From contig NZ_QUSX01000001.1 of NCBI RefSeq assembly GCF_003933245.1, forward strand, positions 620,001-684,000: a stretch of 64,000 nucleotides of DNA, given 5' to 3'. Source of the stretch: Maribacter algicola (GTDB taxonomy: Bacteria > Bacteroidota > Bacteroidia > Flavobacteriales > Flavobacteriaceae). Both the position numbers and the translations under genes were made by a program. Every line of letters starts with the position of its first letter. The first letter of the stretch is position 1. The notes below the pieces were generated by a model, which worked only from the letters and a program-made list of their open reading frames with translations, had not been told where the DNA came from and searched no databases. Of the stretch, positions 9,767 through 18,891 are shown in pieces.

Positions 9767-9780
9767 ATGACAATTATCAG
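9767..9780 (-). promoter_or_regulatory. Fnr-like operator upstream of the stress-protein gene
   Basis: Reads CTGATAATTGTCAT in the direction of the gene. Its centre (9773.5) is 33.5 bp from the first T of the TTT in the -7 element TAATTTTA at 9744-9737, the same distance as at four other promoters in this window, and about 61 bp from the start codon. Confidence 0.8.
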
Positions 9781-9977
9781 CTTTGTATAAAAAGACATTG
9801 GATGCCCAACAAAAGTGCTTTTTGGATTTTGAATGTTAGTGTGGGCGATGTAGAGACATCCCTTTGAACCCATCAGGTTAGATAAAATTAGCAATCAAAC
9901 TTTCTTTAAGCCTATAGAAGATAACGGATTTACGGTGATTGCTTTGGTAATTGATGTTTATAATCAGAAATTGGATT

Positions 9978-10667
9978 TTAAAATCCTTCCACCAAATTTT
10001 TTAGGGCCTTCTCGTCCTTAACACCAATTCTTTTTCCAGATGTCTTCAGATACCCTTTTTTTTTGAATTCTGAGATGATACGAATACATGATTCTATGGC
10101 GGTTCCTACTACATTGGAGATATCCTCCCTAGATAGGACGAGTCTCAGATAGCCTTCCTCATCCTCTCCAAAATTATTTTTCAAATACAAAAAAGCTTCG
10201 GCCATTCGCTGCTTTACGCTTTTTTGGCTCATGTTCACGATAACGTCATCGGCCTCCTTTAGGTCGTGCGCCATATGCCTCAATACCTCCAAGGTAAAAT
10301 TAGGATTGGTATGTAAGGTAGAGACTATTCCATCCTTGGGAATAAAACAAACCTCCATATCACTCACGGCCACGGCACTCAGGTTCACGCTTTCTTCCGC
10401 AACTACGGATCGCTGGCCAATGACCTCACCCTTGCTGGCAAGTTTTACAATTTGATCCTTTCCGTTCTCGCTTAATTTGGATAGTTTGGATACCCCATCA
10501 CGAACACAAAACACACCGTCAAGCTTTTCGCCCTCCTTAAAGAGGGGTTCACCTTTTTTAATCATTCGGGTTGTTTTTGAATCCGATACCCGTTTTAATT
10601 CCTCCTTGGACATCGCACGTAAGGAATTGAATTGCCGCACGATACAATTTTCACATCTGCTTTCCAT
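9978..10667 (-). CDS. Crp/Fnr-family transcriptional regulator, probable low-oxygen activator
   Basis: A 229-residue regulator with a cyclic-nucleotide-binding-like beta-roll (about 20-130), a long dimer helix and a C-terminal winged HTH (about 150-220). It aligns with Fnr: Cys5-x2-Cys8 matches Fnr Cys20 and Cys23, and Cys107 matches Cys122, but Fnr Cys29 is replaced by Asn14. Cys54 and Cys194 are extra. The recognition helix keeps Glu192 and Arg196 of the Fnr E-xx-SR motif but has Ile in place of Ser. It is divergent from ccoI, with an operator at the exact midpoint. Control of cbb3 oxidase, hemN and stress genes is inferred. Whether it holds an iron-sulphur cluster cannot be decided from sequence. 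Confidence 0.88.
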   Translation of the reverse strand: MESRCENCIVRQFNSLRAMSKEELKRVSDSKTTRMIKKGEPLFKEGEKLDGVFCVRDGVSKLSKLSENGKDQIVKLASKGEVIGQRSVVAEESVNLSAVAVSDMEVCFIPKDGIVSTLHTNPNFTLEVLRHMAHDLKEADDVIVNMSQKSVKQRMAEAFLYLKNNFGEDEEGYLRLVLSREDISNVVGTAIESCIRIISEFKKKGYLKTSGKRIGVKDEKALKNLVEGF

Positions 10668-10690
10668 TTTAAAAAGTTTACCTGACCACT

Positions 10691-10698
10691 CAAAAGTA
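10691..10698 (-). promoter_or_regulatory. -7 promoter element of the Fnr-like regulator gene
   Basis: TACTTTTG is a full match to TAnnTTTG. The first T of TTTG (10694) is 33.5 bp from the operator centre at 10727.5. Together they suggest that the regulator activates its own gene. Confidence 0.65.
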
Positions 10699-10720
10699 AT
10701 TTCAACAAGTTACGTAAAAC

Positions 10721-10734
10721 CTGATAAATATCAT
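10721..10734 (+). promoter_or_regulatory. Shared Fnr-like operator between the regulator gene and ccoI
   Basis: CTGATAAATATCAT, with a flanking stretch ATTTAAAA also present at the ccoS site. Its centre is exactly halfway between the two divergent start codons (10667 and 10788) and exactly 33.5 bp from the TTTG of each divergent -7 element, so one dimer could serve both promoters. Confidence 0.82.
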
Positions 10735-10756
10735 ATTTAAAAACTGCCTCATTTCC

Positions 10757-10764
10757 AACCTTTG
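10757..10764 (+). promoter_or_regulatory. -7 promoter element of ccoI
   Basis: AACCTTTG matches TAnnTTTG except for its first base. First T of TTTG at 10761 is 33.5 bp from the operator centre. Confidence 0.55.
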
Positions 10765-10787
10765 CCCAAGGTATTAGCAAATGAATT

Positions 10788-13184
10788 ATGGAAAAGCAAC
10801 ATTGTTATCACTGTGGTGACGATTGCGATTCCGATAGTATCGAATACGACCAAAAATGCTTCTGTTGCAACGGATGCAAGACCGTCTACGAGATTTTTTC
10901 GGAAAACAATCTTTCCTATTATTACGACTTACAGGCTTCTGCGGGTTCTACACCCACGGCTATCGAAGGCACCTATGATTTTCTGGAAACGGATAGTATC
11001 GTTGAAAAATTAACGGAATTCAATGATGGCAATCTCCAGATAGTGAATCTCTATGTTCCTTTAATACATTGTAGTTCCTGTATATGGGTTTTGGAAAACA
11101 TGAACAAGCTGAACCCGTTCATTACATCATCACAAGTAAACTTTTCGAAGAAAACGGTAAGGATATCCTATAACAGCAAAAAGACCAACCTAAAGGAGGT
11201 AGTGGTGCTATTGGCCAGAATTGGGTATGAGCCCTATATATCCTTGGAGGATATAGATGGAAAGGAAAAAAAGGTAGATCGAAGCCTTATCTACAAATTG
11301 GGAGTCGCAGGATTTGCCTTTGGCAATGTAATGTTTCTTTCCTTTCCAGATTATTTTGATCTAAGCTCTAGCAAAACATCCGGTGGCGAATTTTGGTTGA
11401 ACCAATACGAAGTTGTTTTCAGATGGTTGATGTTCACATTTTCCCTTCCGGTCGTTTTTTATGCGGGAGCCGATTACTTCATTTCGGCATACAAAGGGCT
11501 GCGTTCCAAAATCTTGAACATAGATGTTCCCATTTCATTGGGGATACTGGTTTTGTTTGTACGTAGTACGCTCGAAATCATGTTCGATTTGGGAAGCGGT
11601 TTTTTTGACTCTCTAACCGGATTGGTCTTCTTCCTGCTACTTGGGAAATTTTTTCAGCAAAAGACCTATTCCTTCCTTTCCTTTGAAAGGGATTACAAAT
11701 CCTATTTCCCCATTGCGGTCACCAAAATCAATGATGATGGTACTGAGGTGAGTACACAGGTACACGAAATTAAGCAGGGTGACCTGTTGTTGATCAGAAA
11801 TGGGGAGCTGATTCCTGTGGACGGCCTTCTTTACAAGGGCAAAGCGCAGATTGATTACAGTTTTGTAACGGGGGAATCGGTCCCCGTTGAAAGGGAATTT
11901 GGCGATAAAGTATTCGCAGGGGGCAGACAAATGAACGGGCCTATTGAGGTGGAGGCCTTAAAATCGGTTTCCCAAAGTTACCTTACCCAGCTTTGGAGCA
12001 ACTCGGTCTTTAAAACGGACAAGTCCACCCGATTCCAAAATATCACGGATAGTATTGGAAAACGCTTTACCATTGGGGTACTAACCATCGCTTTTTTGGC
12101 CACTTCCTATTGGTTGTATTTTGACGCGTCCTTGGCCATGAACGTTTTTACGGCCGTGTTGATCATTGCCTGTCCGTGTGCCATTGCATTGGCCTCCCCC
12201 TTTACCTTGGGCAACATGCTCAGGATATTTGGTCAGAAGAAATTCTATCTACGGGACACAGCTGCCATTGAGCAATTGGCCCAGGTAGACACGGCCATAT
12301 TTGACAAGACGGGCACGATTACCACATCCAAAAGAAGTTGGGCCACTTATGAAGGGATGCCGTTGACACCGGAGGAAGAATCCCTTTTAAAAAATACCTT
12401 AAGGGCCTCGAACCATCCCTTGAGCAGAACCTTATACGATATTCTGTCAGACCACAATATTTATACCTTGGATGAGTACGAGGAACATGTGGGCAAAGGC
12501 CTTGAGGGGAGTAAAGGCGGCAAGCATATAAAGGTAGGTTCATCAGAATTTGTGGGCAACCGAGAAGTGTCGGATAGTTTGAATACGGCCGTTCATGTTG
12601 CTAGCAATAATGCGTACAAAGGCAAATACGTCTTCCATAACCAATATAGGGAAGGTGTTTCGGAGGTTTTTAGGCAAATGTCGGAACAACTGCAATTGGC
12701 AATCCTGTCTGGGGATAACGAAGGGGAAAAGAAAAACTTGGAAAGACTCTTGCCCAAACTCACCCCGCTGTACTTTAACCAAAAACCAGAGGATAAACTG
12801 ACCTTTATTACATCCCTGCAGGAACAGGGAAAAAAGGTCTTGATGGTGGGTGACGGACTCAACGATGCCGGTGCACTTGCCCAAGCGGAGGTAGGCATAG
12901 CAATTTCAGAAAACATCAATGTATTTTCTCCTGCCTGTGATGGCATTATGGATGCCTCAAAATTCCAATACCTATACCAATATATCATTGCCTCAAAGAA
13001 GGCCATGAAGATTATAAAACTGAGCTTTTTATTATCGCTCCTATACAATGTTGTTGGACTTTATTTTGCTGTTACCGGGCAGTTGCAGCCCGTAATCGCA
13101 GCCATTTTAATGCCCTTGAGCTCCATTAGCGTGGTCGCCTTTACAACGGTACGGACCAACCTTTTGGGCAGAAAATTGAACTAA
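10788..13184 (+). CDS. ccoI: Copper-transporting P1B-type ATPase for cbb3 oxidase assembly
   Basis: Membrane copper pump of 798 residues that supplies copper to the binuclear centre of cbb3 oxidase. Order of parts: an N-terminal cysteine-rich metal-binding domain (CYHCGDDC then CFCCNGC, residues 4-30), an HMA-like domain with HCSSCIWVLE near 97, membrane helices, the ion-binding CPC in IIACPCAIALA near 465, the phosphorylation motif DKTGTIT near 506 and the GDGLNDAGALA hinge near 690. This domain set is that of FixI/CcoI rather than of detoxifying CopA. It has its own operator and precedes ccoS by 103 bp. Confidence 0.93.
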   Translation: MEKQHCYHCGDDCDSDSIEYDQKCFCCNGCKTVYEIFSENNLSYYYDLQASAGSTPTAIEGTYDFLETDSIVEKLTEFNDGNLQIVNLYVPLIHCSSCIWVLENMNKLNPFITSSQVNFSKKTVRISYNSKKTNLKEVVVLLARIGYEPYISLEDIDGKEKKVDRSLIYKLGVAGFAFGNVMFLSFPDYFDLSSSKTSGGEFWLNQYEVVFRWLMFTFSLPVVFYAGADYFISAYKGLRSKILNIDVPISLGILVLFVRSTLEIMFDLGSGFFDSLTGLVFFLLLGKFFQQKTYSFLSFERDYKSYFPIAVTKINDDGTEVSTQVHEIKQGDLLLIRNGELIPVDGLLYKGKAQIDYSFVTGESVPVEREFGDKVFAGGRQMNGPIEVEALKSVSQSYLTQLWSNSVFKTDKSTRFQNITDSIGKRFTIGVLTIAFLATSYWLYFDASLAMNVFTAVLIIACPCAIALASPFTLGNMLRIFGQKKFYLRDTAAIEQLAQVDTAIFDKTGTITTSKRSWATYEGMPLTPEEESLLKNTLRASNHPLSRTLYDILSDHNIYTLDEYEEHVGKGLEGSKGGKHIKVGSSEFVGNREVSDSLNTAVHVASNNAYKGKYVFHNQYREGVSEVFRQMSEQLQLAILSGDNEGEKKNLERLLPKLTPLYFNQKPEDKLTFITSLQEQGKKVLMVGDGLNDAGALAQAEVGIAISENINVFSPACDGIMDASKFQYLYQYIIASKKAMKIIKLSFLLSLLYNVVGLYFAVTGQLQPVIAAILMPLSSISVVAFTTVRTNLLGRKLN

Positions 13185-13224
13185 GAAACGATAAGTAACA
13201 AGCATATGAATAAAATTTTTAAAA

Positions 13225-13238
13225 CTGATAAATGTCAT
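13225..13238 (+). promoter_or_regulatory. Fnr-like operator upstream of ccoS
   Basis: CTGATAAATGTCAT, differing from the ccoI operator at one base and sharing the flanking ATTTAAAA. Centre 13231.5 is 33.5 bp from the TTT of the -7 element and about 56 bp from the ccoS start. It gives the oxidase operon its own low-oxygen promoter. Confidence 0.82.
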
Positions 13239-13260
13239 ATTTAAAAGGAGTCAACAACGG

Positions 13261-13268
13261 TAATTTTA
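13261..13268 (+). promoter_or_regulatory. -7 promoter element of the ccoS-NO-Q-P operon
   Basis: TAATTTTA, as at the stress-protein promoter, matches TAnnTTTG except for the last base. It is 20 bp before the ccoS start. Confidence 0.6.
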
Positions 13269-13287
13269 CCCCGAAATTCAGGTAGGT

Positions 13288-13491
13288 ATGAGTGTAATTT
13301 ATGTGTTATTGGCCATTAGTATCATCGTCGCCATTGTCTTTTTTGCCGCTTTCATTTTCTCGGTAAAAAACGGACAATATGACGATTCCTATACGCCTTC
13401 TGTCCGAATGCTCTTTGAGGACGAAGTGGTAAAACAGAAAAAGAGTTTACAAAAATCCAATATGGATACATCAATAGAATCAAATAACTAA
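13288..13491 (+). CDS. ccoS: cbb3-type oxidase assembly protein CcoS
   Basis: A 67-residue single-helix membrane protein: MSVIYVLLAISIIVAIVFF is the membrane segment, followed by the family motif of a short acidic linker (QYDDSYTPSVRMLFED). CcoS is needed for cofactor insertion into cbb3 oxidase in other bacteria. It lies 6 bp before ccoNO. Confidence 0.9.
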   Translation: MSVIYVLLAISIIVAIVFFAAFIFSVKNGQYDDSYTPSVRMLFEDEVVKQKKSLQKSNMDTSIESNN

Positions 13492-13497
13492 TCAACT

Positions 13498-15699
13498 ATG
13501 GAAGTACAGCAGTTTTATTACGATAACAAAATCGTAAAAAAGTTCATCTATGCCACAATGCTTTGGGGTATTGTTGGTATGTCCGTTGGCCTATTATTGG
13601 CCTTTATGTTCTTGTTTCCGAATGTTACGGACGGAATTTCTTGGCTAAGTTTTGGCCGTTTAAGACCCTTGCACACCAACGCGGTCATTTTTGCCTTTGT
13701 AGGTAATGCCATTTTTGCCGGTGTGTATTATTCGACACAGCGCCTCCTTAAGGCACGAATGTTCAGTGATGTGCTGAGCAACATCAATTTTTGGGGCTGG
13801 CAATTGATCATTGTGGCCGCAGCCATTACGTTGCCATTGGGAATTACCACATCTAAGGAATATGCGGAATTGGAGTGGCCCATCGATATTGCCATTGCCC
13901 TTGTGTGGGTAGCCTTTGGGGTCAATCTAATCGGAACCATGATCAAAAGAAGACAACGCCATTTATATGTTGCCATTTGGTTCTACTTGGCCACTTTTGT
14001 AACGGTTGCCGTACTTCATATCTTCAATAGTTTGGAGTTACCCGTGAGTGCCTTGAAGAGCTACTCCGTATATGCTGGGGTTCAGGATGCCTTGGTACAA
14101 TGGTGGTATGGCCACAACGCGGTTGCCTTCTTCTTGACAACCCCATTCTTGGGATTGATGTACTATTTTGTGCCCAAAGCGGCGAACAGGCCTGTATATT
14201 CCTATAGACTTTCCATAGTCCACTTTTGGTCCTTGATATTCATTTATATCTGGGCAGGACCTCACCACTTGCTATACTCCGCATTACCGGATTGGGCCCA
14301 AAACCTGGGTGTTGCCTTTTCAGTAATGTTGATCGCTCCATCTTGGGGTGGTATGATCAACGGTCTTTTGACCTTAAGGGGTGCTTGGGACAAGGTTCGT
14401 ACGGACCCAACCCTTAAATTTATGGTAGTTGCGATTACCGGGTACGGGATGGCCACTTTTGAGGGGCCCATGCTTTCCCTAAAGAACGTGAACGCCATAG
14501 CCCACTTTAGCGATTGGATCATTGCCCACGTACACGTAGGTGCCTTGGCCTGGAACGGTTTCTTGACCTTTGGTATGATCTATTGGTTGGTCCCTAAAAT
14601 GTTCAAGACCCGTTTGGCTTCCGTAGGAATGGCAAACTTCCACTTCTGGATCGGGACCCTAGGTATAATATTATATGCGCTGCCCATGTATGTAGCCGGT
14701 TTCACCCAGGCCTTGATGTGGAAGGATTTTAATCCGGATGGAACCTTGGTCTACGGTAACTTCCTGGAAACCGTAAACGAGATTATCCCCATGTATTGGA
14801 TGCGTGCCATTGGCGGTAGTCTTTACATTGTTGGTGCCATCGTAATGGTGTATAACATCGTTGTTACCATCAAATCCGGTCAAAAAGTGGAAGATGAGTT
14901 GGCCGAAGCCGCTGCCCTTACCCGAGTATCAAAAAACAGGACCGCAGGGGAAACCTTCCACACATGGTTGGAGCGTAAACCCATCCAATTGACCATCTTG
15001 GCTACCGTAGCCATTCTGATCGGAGGTATCGTGCAAATTGTACCAACCATTATGGTGAAGTCCAATATTCCTACGATTACCAGTGTAAAACCCTATACAC
15101 CGTTAGAATTGGAAGGTAGGGACCTATATATTAGAGAAGGATGTGTAGGATGCCATTCCCAAATGATCAGGCCTTTTAGAAGTGAGGTAGAACGCTACGG
15201 GGAATATGCCAAGGCCGGTGAATTCGTATACGACCATCCGTTCCTTTGGGGAAGTAAAAGAACCGGTCCGGATTTGCTACGCGTCGGCGGAAAGTATTCG
15301 GATAACTGGCACTTGAACCACATGTACGATCCACAAACGACCTCCTCCGGTTCCATAATGCCCTCCTACTCGTGGTTGGTACGCAACAAACATGACAGAA
15401 GTGGGGTTCAGGACAAAATGGAGGCCATGGTTACCTTGGGAGTACCTTATACCGATGAGGATATTGCCAATGCCGAAGCCAGTATGAGCGAACAGGCCAT
15501 ACAAATTGAGAAGAACCTCTATAGCGACCCGGATTTTGCATCGACCTACGAAGCCGATAAAAAATACGCCGCTGAAAACGGGGAGGAATTCATAGAAATG
15601 CGCGACAGGGAAATTGTGGCCATGATCGCCTACCTACAACGATTGGGTACGGATATAAAAATTAAGGAAACAAACGAATTAATCTCAGAAAATAAATAG
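13498..15699 (+). CDS. ccoNO: cbb3-type cytochrome c oxidase, fused subunits I and II
   Basis: A 733-residue fusion. Residues about 1-480 are the 12-helix CcoN catalytic subunit with haem and copper histidines ([35 protein letters not shown]). Residues about 500-733 are the CcoO monohaem cytochrome c domain, anchored by a helix ([19 protein letters not shown]), with Cys549-x2-Cys552-His553 and the later Met region [10 protein letters not shown]. It is the terminal oxidase for micro-oxic respiration, in the inner membrane. The N-O fusion is usual in Bacteroidota and is not a sequencing artefact: the linker is open and well conserved. Confidence 0.96.
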   Translation: MEVQQFYYDNKIVKKFIYATMLWGIVGMSVGLLLAFMFLFPNVTDGISWLSFGRLRPLHTNAVIFAFVGNAIFAGVYYSTQRLLKARMFSDVLSNINFWGWQLIIVAAAITLPLGITTSKEYAELEWPIDIAIALVWVAFGVNLIGTMIKRRQRHLYVAIWFYLATFVTVAVLHIFNSLELPVSALKSYSVYAGVQDALVQWWYGHNAVAFFLTTPFLGLMYYFVPKAANRPVYSYRLSIVHFWSLIFIYIWAGPHHLLYSALPDWAQNLGVAFSVMLIAPSWGGMINGLLTLRGAWDKVRTDPTLKFMVVAITGYGMATFEGPMLSLKNVNAIAHFSDWIIAHVHVGALAWNGFLTFGMIYWLVPKMFKTRLASVGMANFHFWIGTLGIILYALPMYVAGFTQALMWKDFNPDGTLVYGNFLETVNEIIPMYWMRAIGGSLYIVGAIVMVYNIVVTIKSGQKVEDELAEAAALTRVSKNRTAGETFHTWLERKPIQLTILATVAILIGGIVQIVPTIMVKSNIPTITSVKPYTPLELEGRDLYIREGCVGCHSQMIRPFRSEVERYGEYAKAGEFVYDHPFLWGSKRTGPDLLRVGGKYSDNWHLNHMYDPQTTSSGSIMPSYSWLVRNKHDRSGVQDKMEAMVTLGVPYTDEDIANAEASMSEQAIQIEKNLYSDPDFASTYEADKKYAAENGEEFIEMRDREIVAMIAYLQRLGTDIKIKETNELISENK

Positions 15700-15701
15700 C
15701 C

Positions 15702-15893
15702 ATGCTAAAGTTTGTAAAAGGATATATGGAAAACATTGAGGGGGTGGCCACCTACCCAATGATTTCATTGATGATCTTCTTCGTCTTCTTCGTCGTTCTC
15801 TTCTGGTGGGTCTTTACCGCATCCAAGGAGTATGTCAAAGAGGTGAGCGACATCCCACTAGACAATAACAACCAACAAAACATTGAATTATGA
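15702..15893 (+). CDS. ccoQ: CcoQ-like small subunit of cbb3 oxidase
   Basis: A 63-residue protein with one membrane helix (MISLMIFFVFFVVLFWWVF) followed by a short polar tail with ASKEYVKEVSDIPLD. Small size, position between ccoNO and ccoP, and the aromatic helix mark it as CcoQ, which stabilises the complex. Starts 2 bp after ccoNO; its stop overlaps the ccoP start by 4 bp (ATGA). Confidence 0.85.
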   Translation: MLKFVKGYMENIEGVATYPMISLMIFFVFFVVLFWWVFTASKEYVKEVSDIPLDNNNQQNIEL

Positions 15894-16873
15894 AGAACCT
15901 AGGACCTTGGTGGATCAGACTTCCACTACTATTTTTTATCATATTTGGATTGACGGAGTTTTTTGTGGACTCCGGGGACAAACCCGCCTTTCTGGACCAA
16001 CCCATTGTCGCACTATTTTTAGGCTTTATAATTCTTTTGCTTGTGGGCATAGAGCTTATCCTGGCCTCCATTGAGAACGTCATGTTCCAGACCCTCTCAG
16101 AGGAAGCAAAGGAACGTTACCTGGCTTCCAAGCAACAGGGCATTGAATGGGCCTGGGGCAAAAGAATGTACGAAAAGCTATTGGGCTCCAAACCTATTGA
16201 AGCAGAAGGTGAAATTATTTTGGATCACAATTATGATGGTATCAGGGAGTTGGACAACAAACTTCCGCCATGGTGGGTATATATGTTTTATGCCACCATC
16301 ATTTTTGGCGTCGTTTACTTGGTTCGCTTCCATGTTTTCCATGACTACGATCAAGATACCGAATACCTTACGGAAATGACCTTGGCAGAAGCCGAAATAG
16401 CGGAATACAAGAAAAATGCGAAGGACTTGGTAGATGTAAATACCGTGGAAGTTTTAACCGATGCATCGGACATTGCCGCAGGTAAAACCATTTTTGAAAC
16501 GAATTGTGTAGCCTGTCACATGGCAGATGGTGGCGGTGGAATAGGTCCAAACCTTACGGACCAGAACTGGATATTGGGTGGCGATATTAAATCGGTTTTC
16601 AACACCATTTCGGAAGGTGGAAGGGACGGAAAAGGTATGATTGCCTGGAAGCAAAGCCTAAAACCAGTAGAAATGGCGCAAGTGGCAAGTTATGTTCTGA
16701 ACTTTCAGGGTACGACTCCGGCCAATCCAAAAGCCCCCGAAGGTGATATTATCGTAAACCCACACATGGATGTGGACGGAGCATCCGCCGTGGATTCGGT
16801 CATGATAGAAGTTGAAGTCGACACGTTAGAATTCATTAAAACTATTGACGAAGAGGGTACCGTAATTGAATAA
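15890..16873 (+). CDS. ccoP: cbb3-type oxidase cytochrome c subunit CcoP, single-haem form
   Basis: A 327-residue subunit that passes electrons to the oxidase. There are two N-terminal hydrophobic segments, then a FixP-like segment DHNYDGIRELDNKLPPWW leading into a further helix, then one cytochrome c domain with Cys206-x2-Cys209-His210 (CVACHMADGGG). Classical CcoP has two haem c domains; only one CxxCH is present here, and the extra N-terminal helices are unusual relative to proteobacterial CcoP. The tail after residue 285 is acidic. Confidence 0.93.
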   Translation: MKNLGPWWIRLPLLFFIIFGLTEFFVDSGDKPAFLDQPIVALFLGFIILLLVGIELILASIENVMFQTLSEEAKERYLASKQQGIEWAWGKRMYEKLLGSKPIEAEGEIILDHNYDGIRELDNKLPPWWVYMFYATIIFGVVYLVRFHVFHDYDQDTEYLTEMTLAEAEIAEYKKNAKDLVDVNTVEVLTDASDIAAGKTIFETNCVACHMADGGGGIGPNLTDQNWILGGDIKSVFNTISEGGRDGKGMIAWKQSLKPVEMAQVASYVLNFQGTTPANPKAPEGDIIVNPHMDVDGASAVDSVMIEVEVDTLEFIKTIDEEGTVIE

Positions 16874-16890
16874 CGGACTCCTTTTGGATG

Positions 16891-16920
16891 GCCACATGCC
16901 ACACTCATTTGGCATATGGC
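16891..16920 (+). other. Inverted repeat between ccoP and ccoG
   Basis: GCCACATGCCA and TGGCATATGGC can pair with one mismatch around an 8-base loop. It sits 17 bp after the ccoP stop and is followed by only three T residues, so it may be a weak terminator or an mRNA end that sets the ratio of oxidase to assembly proteins. Confidence 0.4.
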
Positions 16921-17005
16921 GTTTCAAAAAACCGACACCAAAACATTAAAAGCCAATAATAACAGTATTCCTATCCCTAGTAAAAGCAAGACAAATTAAA
17001 CCGTA

Positions 17006-18424
17006 ATGGCACAAGATCAAGAAAACTTTAGGGATTCCATTGGAACGATAAACGAAGAAGGAAAAAGGGCTTGGATTTTTCCAAAAAAACCAAGTGGCAA
17101 GTTCTACGAATACAGAAAATACGTGAGCTATTTTCTGCTGGCCTTTTTGTTCGCCGCACCCTTTATAAAAATTAATGGGAACCAATTTTTGATGTTCAAT
17201 GTATTGGAACGCCGTTTCAATATTTTTGGATTTCCGTTTTGGCCCCAGGATTTTCATTTGTTCGTTATTTCCATGATTATCGGTGTGATATTTGTCGCGC
17301 TGTTTACCGTTGCTTTTGGACGTATTTTCTGCGGATGGATGTGCCCTCAGACCATTTTTATGGAAATGGTCTTCAGAAGGATCGAGTATTGGATCGATGG
17401 GGACCGTGGGGCCCAGATAAAATTGGACCGACAAGCTTGGGATGCCGAGAAAATTAGGAAAAGGTTATTAAAGTGGTTCATCTTCTTTATCATTTCCTTT
17501 TTGATCGCCAATGTATTCTTGGCCTATCTTATCGGTAGCGACCGATTGATCAGGTATATCACAGACGGGCCTTTTGAGCACGTAAGTACCATCGTATCCT
17601 TATTGATTTTTACGGGAGTGTTCTATTTTGTTTTTGCCTGGTTTAGGGAGCAGGTCTGTATCATCGCATGCCCCTATGGTAGAATGCAAGGTGTATTGCT
17701 GGACAATAAATCCATTGTAGTCGCCTACGACCACAAACGCGGCGAGGCGGAAAACGGCCGTAAAAAATGGCGTAAAAACGAGGATCGGGAAGCCCTTGGC
17801 TATGGGGATTGCATCGATTGTTTTCAATGCGTGAACGTGTGCCCTACAGGAATCGATATTAGGAACGGAACCCAACTGGAGTGCGTGAACTGTACTGCCT
17901 GTATCGATGAGTGCGATACCATCATGGAAAAGGTAAACCTCCCAAAGGGACTCATTAGGTATGCAAGCGAGGACGAAATCACCAAAAAGGAGAAATTCAA
18001 ATTCACGCCACGTTTAAAAGGGTATTCTGCCGTATTGACCATTTTAATTGGTGTCTTGGTCGGGATGCTGTTTTTAAGAAACGACTTGGAAGCGAATATC
18101 CTTAGGTTACCGGGTCAACTTTATGAGCACAAGGAAGGGAACATCATAAGCAATGTTTACACCTATAAATTGGTGAACAAAACCACCAAACCTGTAGAGG
18201 ACGTTAGCTTTAAATTGATTTCCCACAAGGGAACCATAAAACTGGTCCGTAACGAGAACTTTGAGGTTCCTGCACAGGATTTGGCCGAAGGAACGCTATT
18301 TATTGAGATTAACAACGCCGCCGTAAAAAGCGATAAGGAAAAGGTAAAAGTGGGAGTATATAGTGGAGATGAATTGGTCGAGACGACCCTATGCTCCTTT
18401 ATGGCCCCTAGAAGTTATAAATAA
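17006..18424 (+). CDS. ccoG: cbb3 oxidase accessory protein CcoG (polyferredoxin-like)
   Basis: Membrane iron-sulphur protein of 472 residues that in other bacteria reduces copper for cbb3 assembly. It has about five membrane helices, an early CGWMCPQT motif, an IACPYGRMQ motif, and two ferredoxin-type clusters CIDCFQCVNVCP and CVNCTACIDECD near residues 270-305. A soluble C-terminal Ig-like domain (about 370-472) follows. It lies 132 bp after ccoP, with the inverted repeat in between, and 15 bp before ccoH. Confidence 0.94.
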   Translation: MAQDQENFRDSIGTINEEGKRAWIFPKKPSGKFYEYRKYVSYFLLAFLFAAPFIKINGNQFLMFNVLERRFNIFGFPFWPQDFHLFVISMIIGVIFVALFTVAFGRIFCGWMCPQTIFMEMVFRRIEYWIDGDRGAQIKLDRQAWDAEKIRKRLLKWFIFFIISFLIANVFLAYLIGSDRLIRYITDGPFEHVSTIVSLLIFTGVFYFVFAWFREQVCIIACPYGRMQGVLLDNKSIVVAYDHKRGEAENGRKKWRKNEDREALGYGDCIDCFQCVNVCPTGIDIRNGTQLECVNCTACIDECDTIMEKVNLPKGLIRYASEDEITKKEKFKFTPRLKGYSAVLTILIGVLVGMLFLRNDLEANILRLPGQLYEHKEGNIISNVYTYKLVNKTTKPVEDVSFKLISHKGTIKLVRNENFEVPAQDLAEGTLFIEINNAAVKSDKEKVKVGVYSGDELVETTLCSFMAPRSYK

Positions 18425-18439
18425 TTAAAAATATACACA

Positions 18440-18886
18440 ATGAAAATTAATTGGGGAACCGGAATTGTACTGGCATTTATAGGTTTTATTGGCTTTATCC
18501 TCTTCTTTGTGGTACGGATGAGTACTGACAACCGTGCCAACCACGACCTTGTAACAGAGGATTATTATAGGCAGGAATTGGCCTATCAAAAAGAAATCGA
18601 TGCCCAAAACAATGCCACAAAGGACATCAATAAATTACAGGTGAGAAAAAGTCCGGATGGACTTGAAATAATTTTCCCAGAAAAAGTGAACCCAAGAGAA
18701 ATTGAAGGCACAGTGTCCCTATACAGACCATCTAATAAGCAATTGGATTTTGACTTACCCATAAGTTTGTCCAATAACCATTTGCTCATACCTGACAACC
18801 GCTTGTTGGATGGTCGCTGGGACATTAAAATACATTGGAATTACAATGGCACGGATTACTTGCATAAGGAAAATATAATCTATTAG
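18440..18886 (+). CDS. ccoH: FixH/CcoH family assembly protein
   Basis: A 148-residue protein with one N-terminal membrane helix (IVLAFIGFIGFILFFVV) and a periplasmic domain with the family's DYYRQELAYQKEID run and a closing DIKIHWNYNGTDY. It works with CcoI and CcoG in assembly of the oxidase. 15 bp after ccoG and 5 bp before the next gene. Confidence 0.9.
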   Translation: MKINWGTGIVLAFIGFIGFILFFVVRMSTDNRANHDLVTEDYYRQELAYQKEIDAQNNATKDINKLQVRKSPDGLEIIFPEKVNPREIEGTVSLYRPSNKQLDFDLPISLSNNHLLIPDNRLLDGRWDIKIHWNYNGTDYLHKENIIY

Positions 18887-18891
18887 AAATC

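Noticed and set aside
9781..9977. Gap between the stress-protein promoter and the Fnr-like gene
   Set aside because: No start, repeat or hairpin of note; simply an AT-rich spacer.
13498..15699. Possible artefact joining ccoN and ccoO
   Set aside because: The fusion has an ordinary open linker and is the usual form in this phylum.
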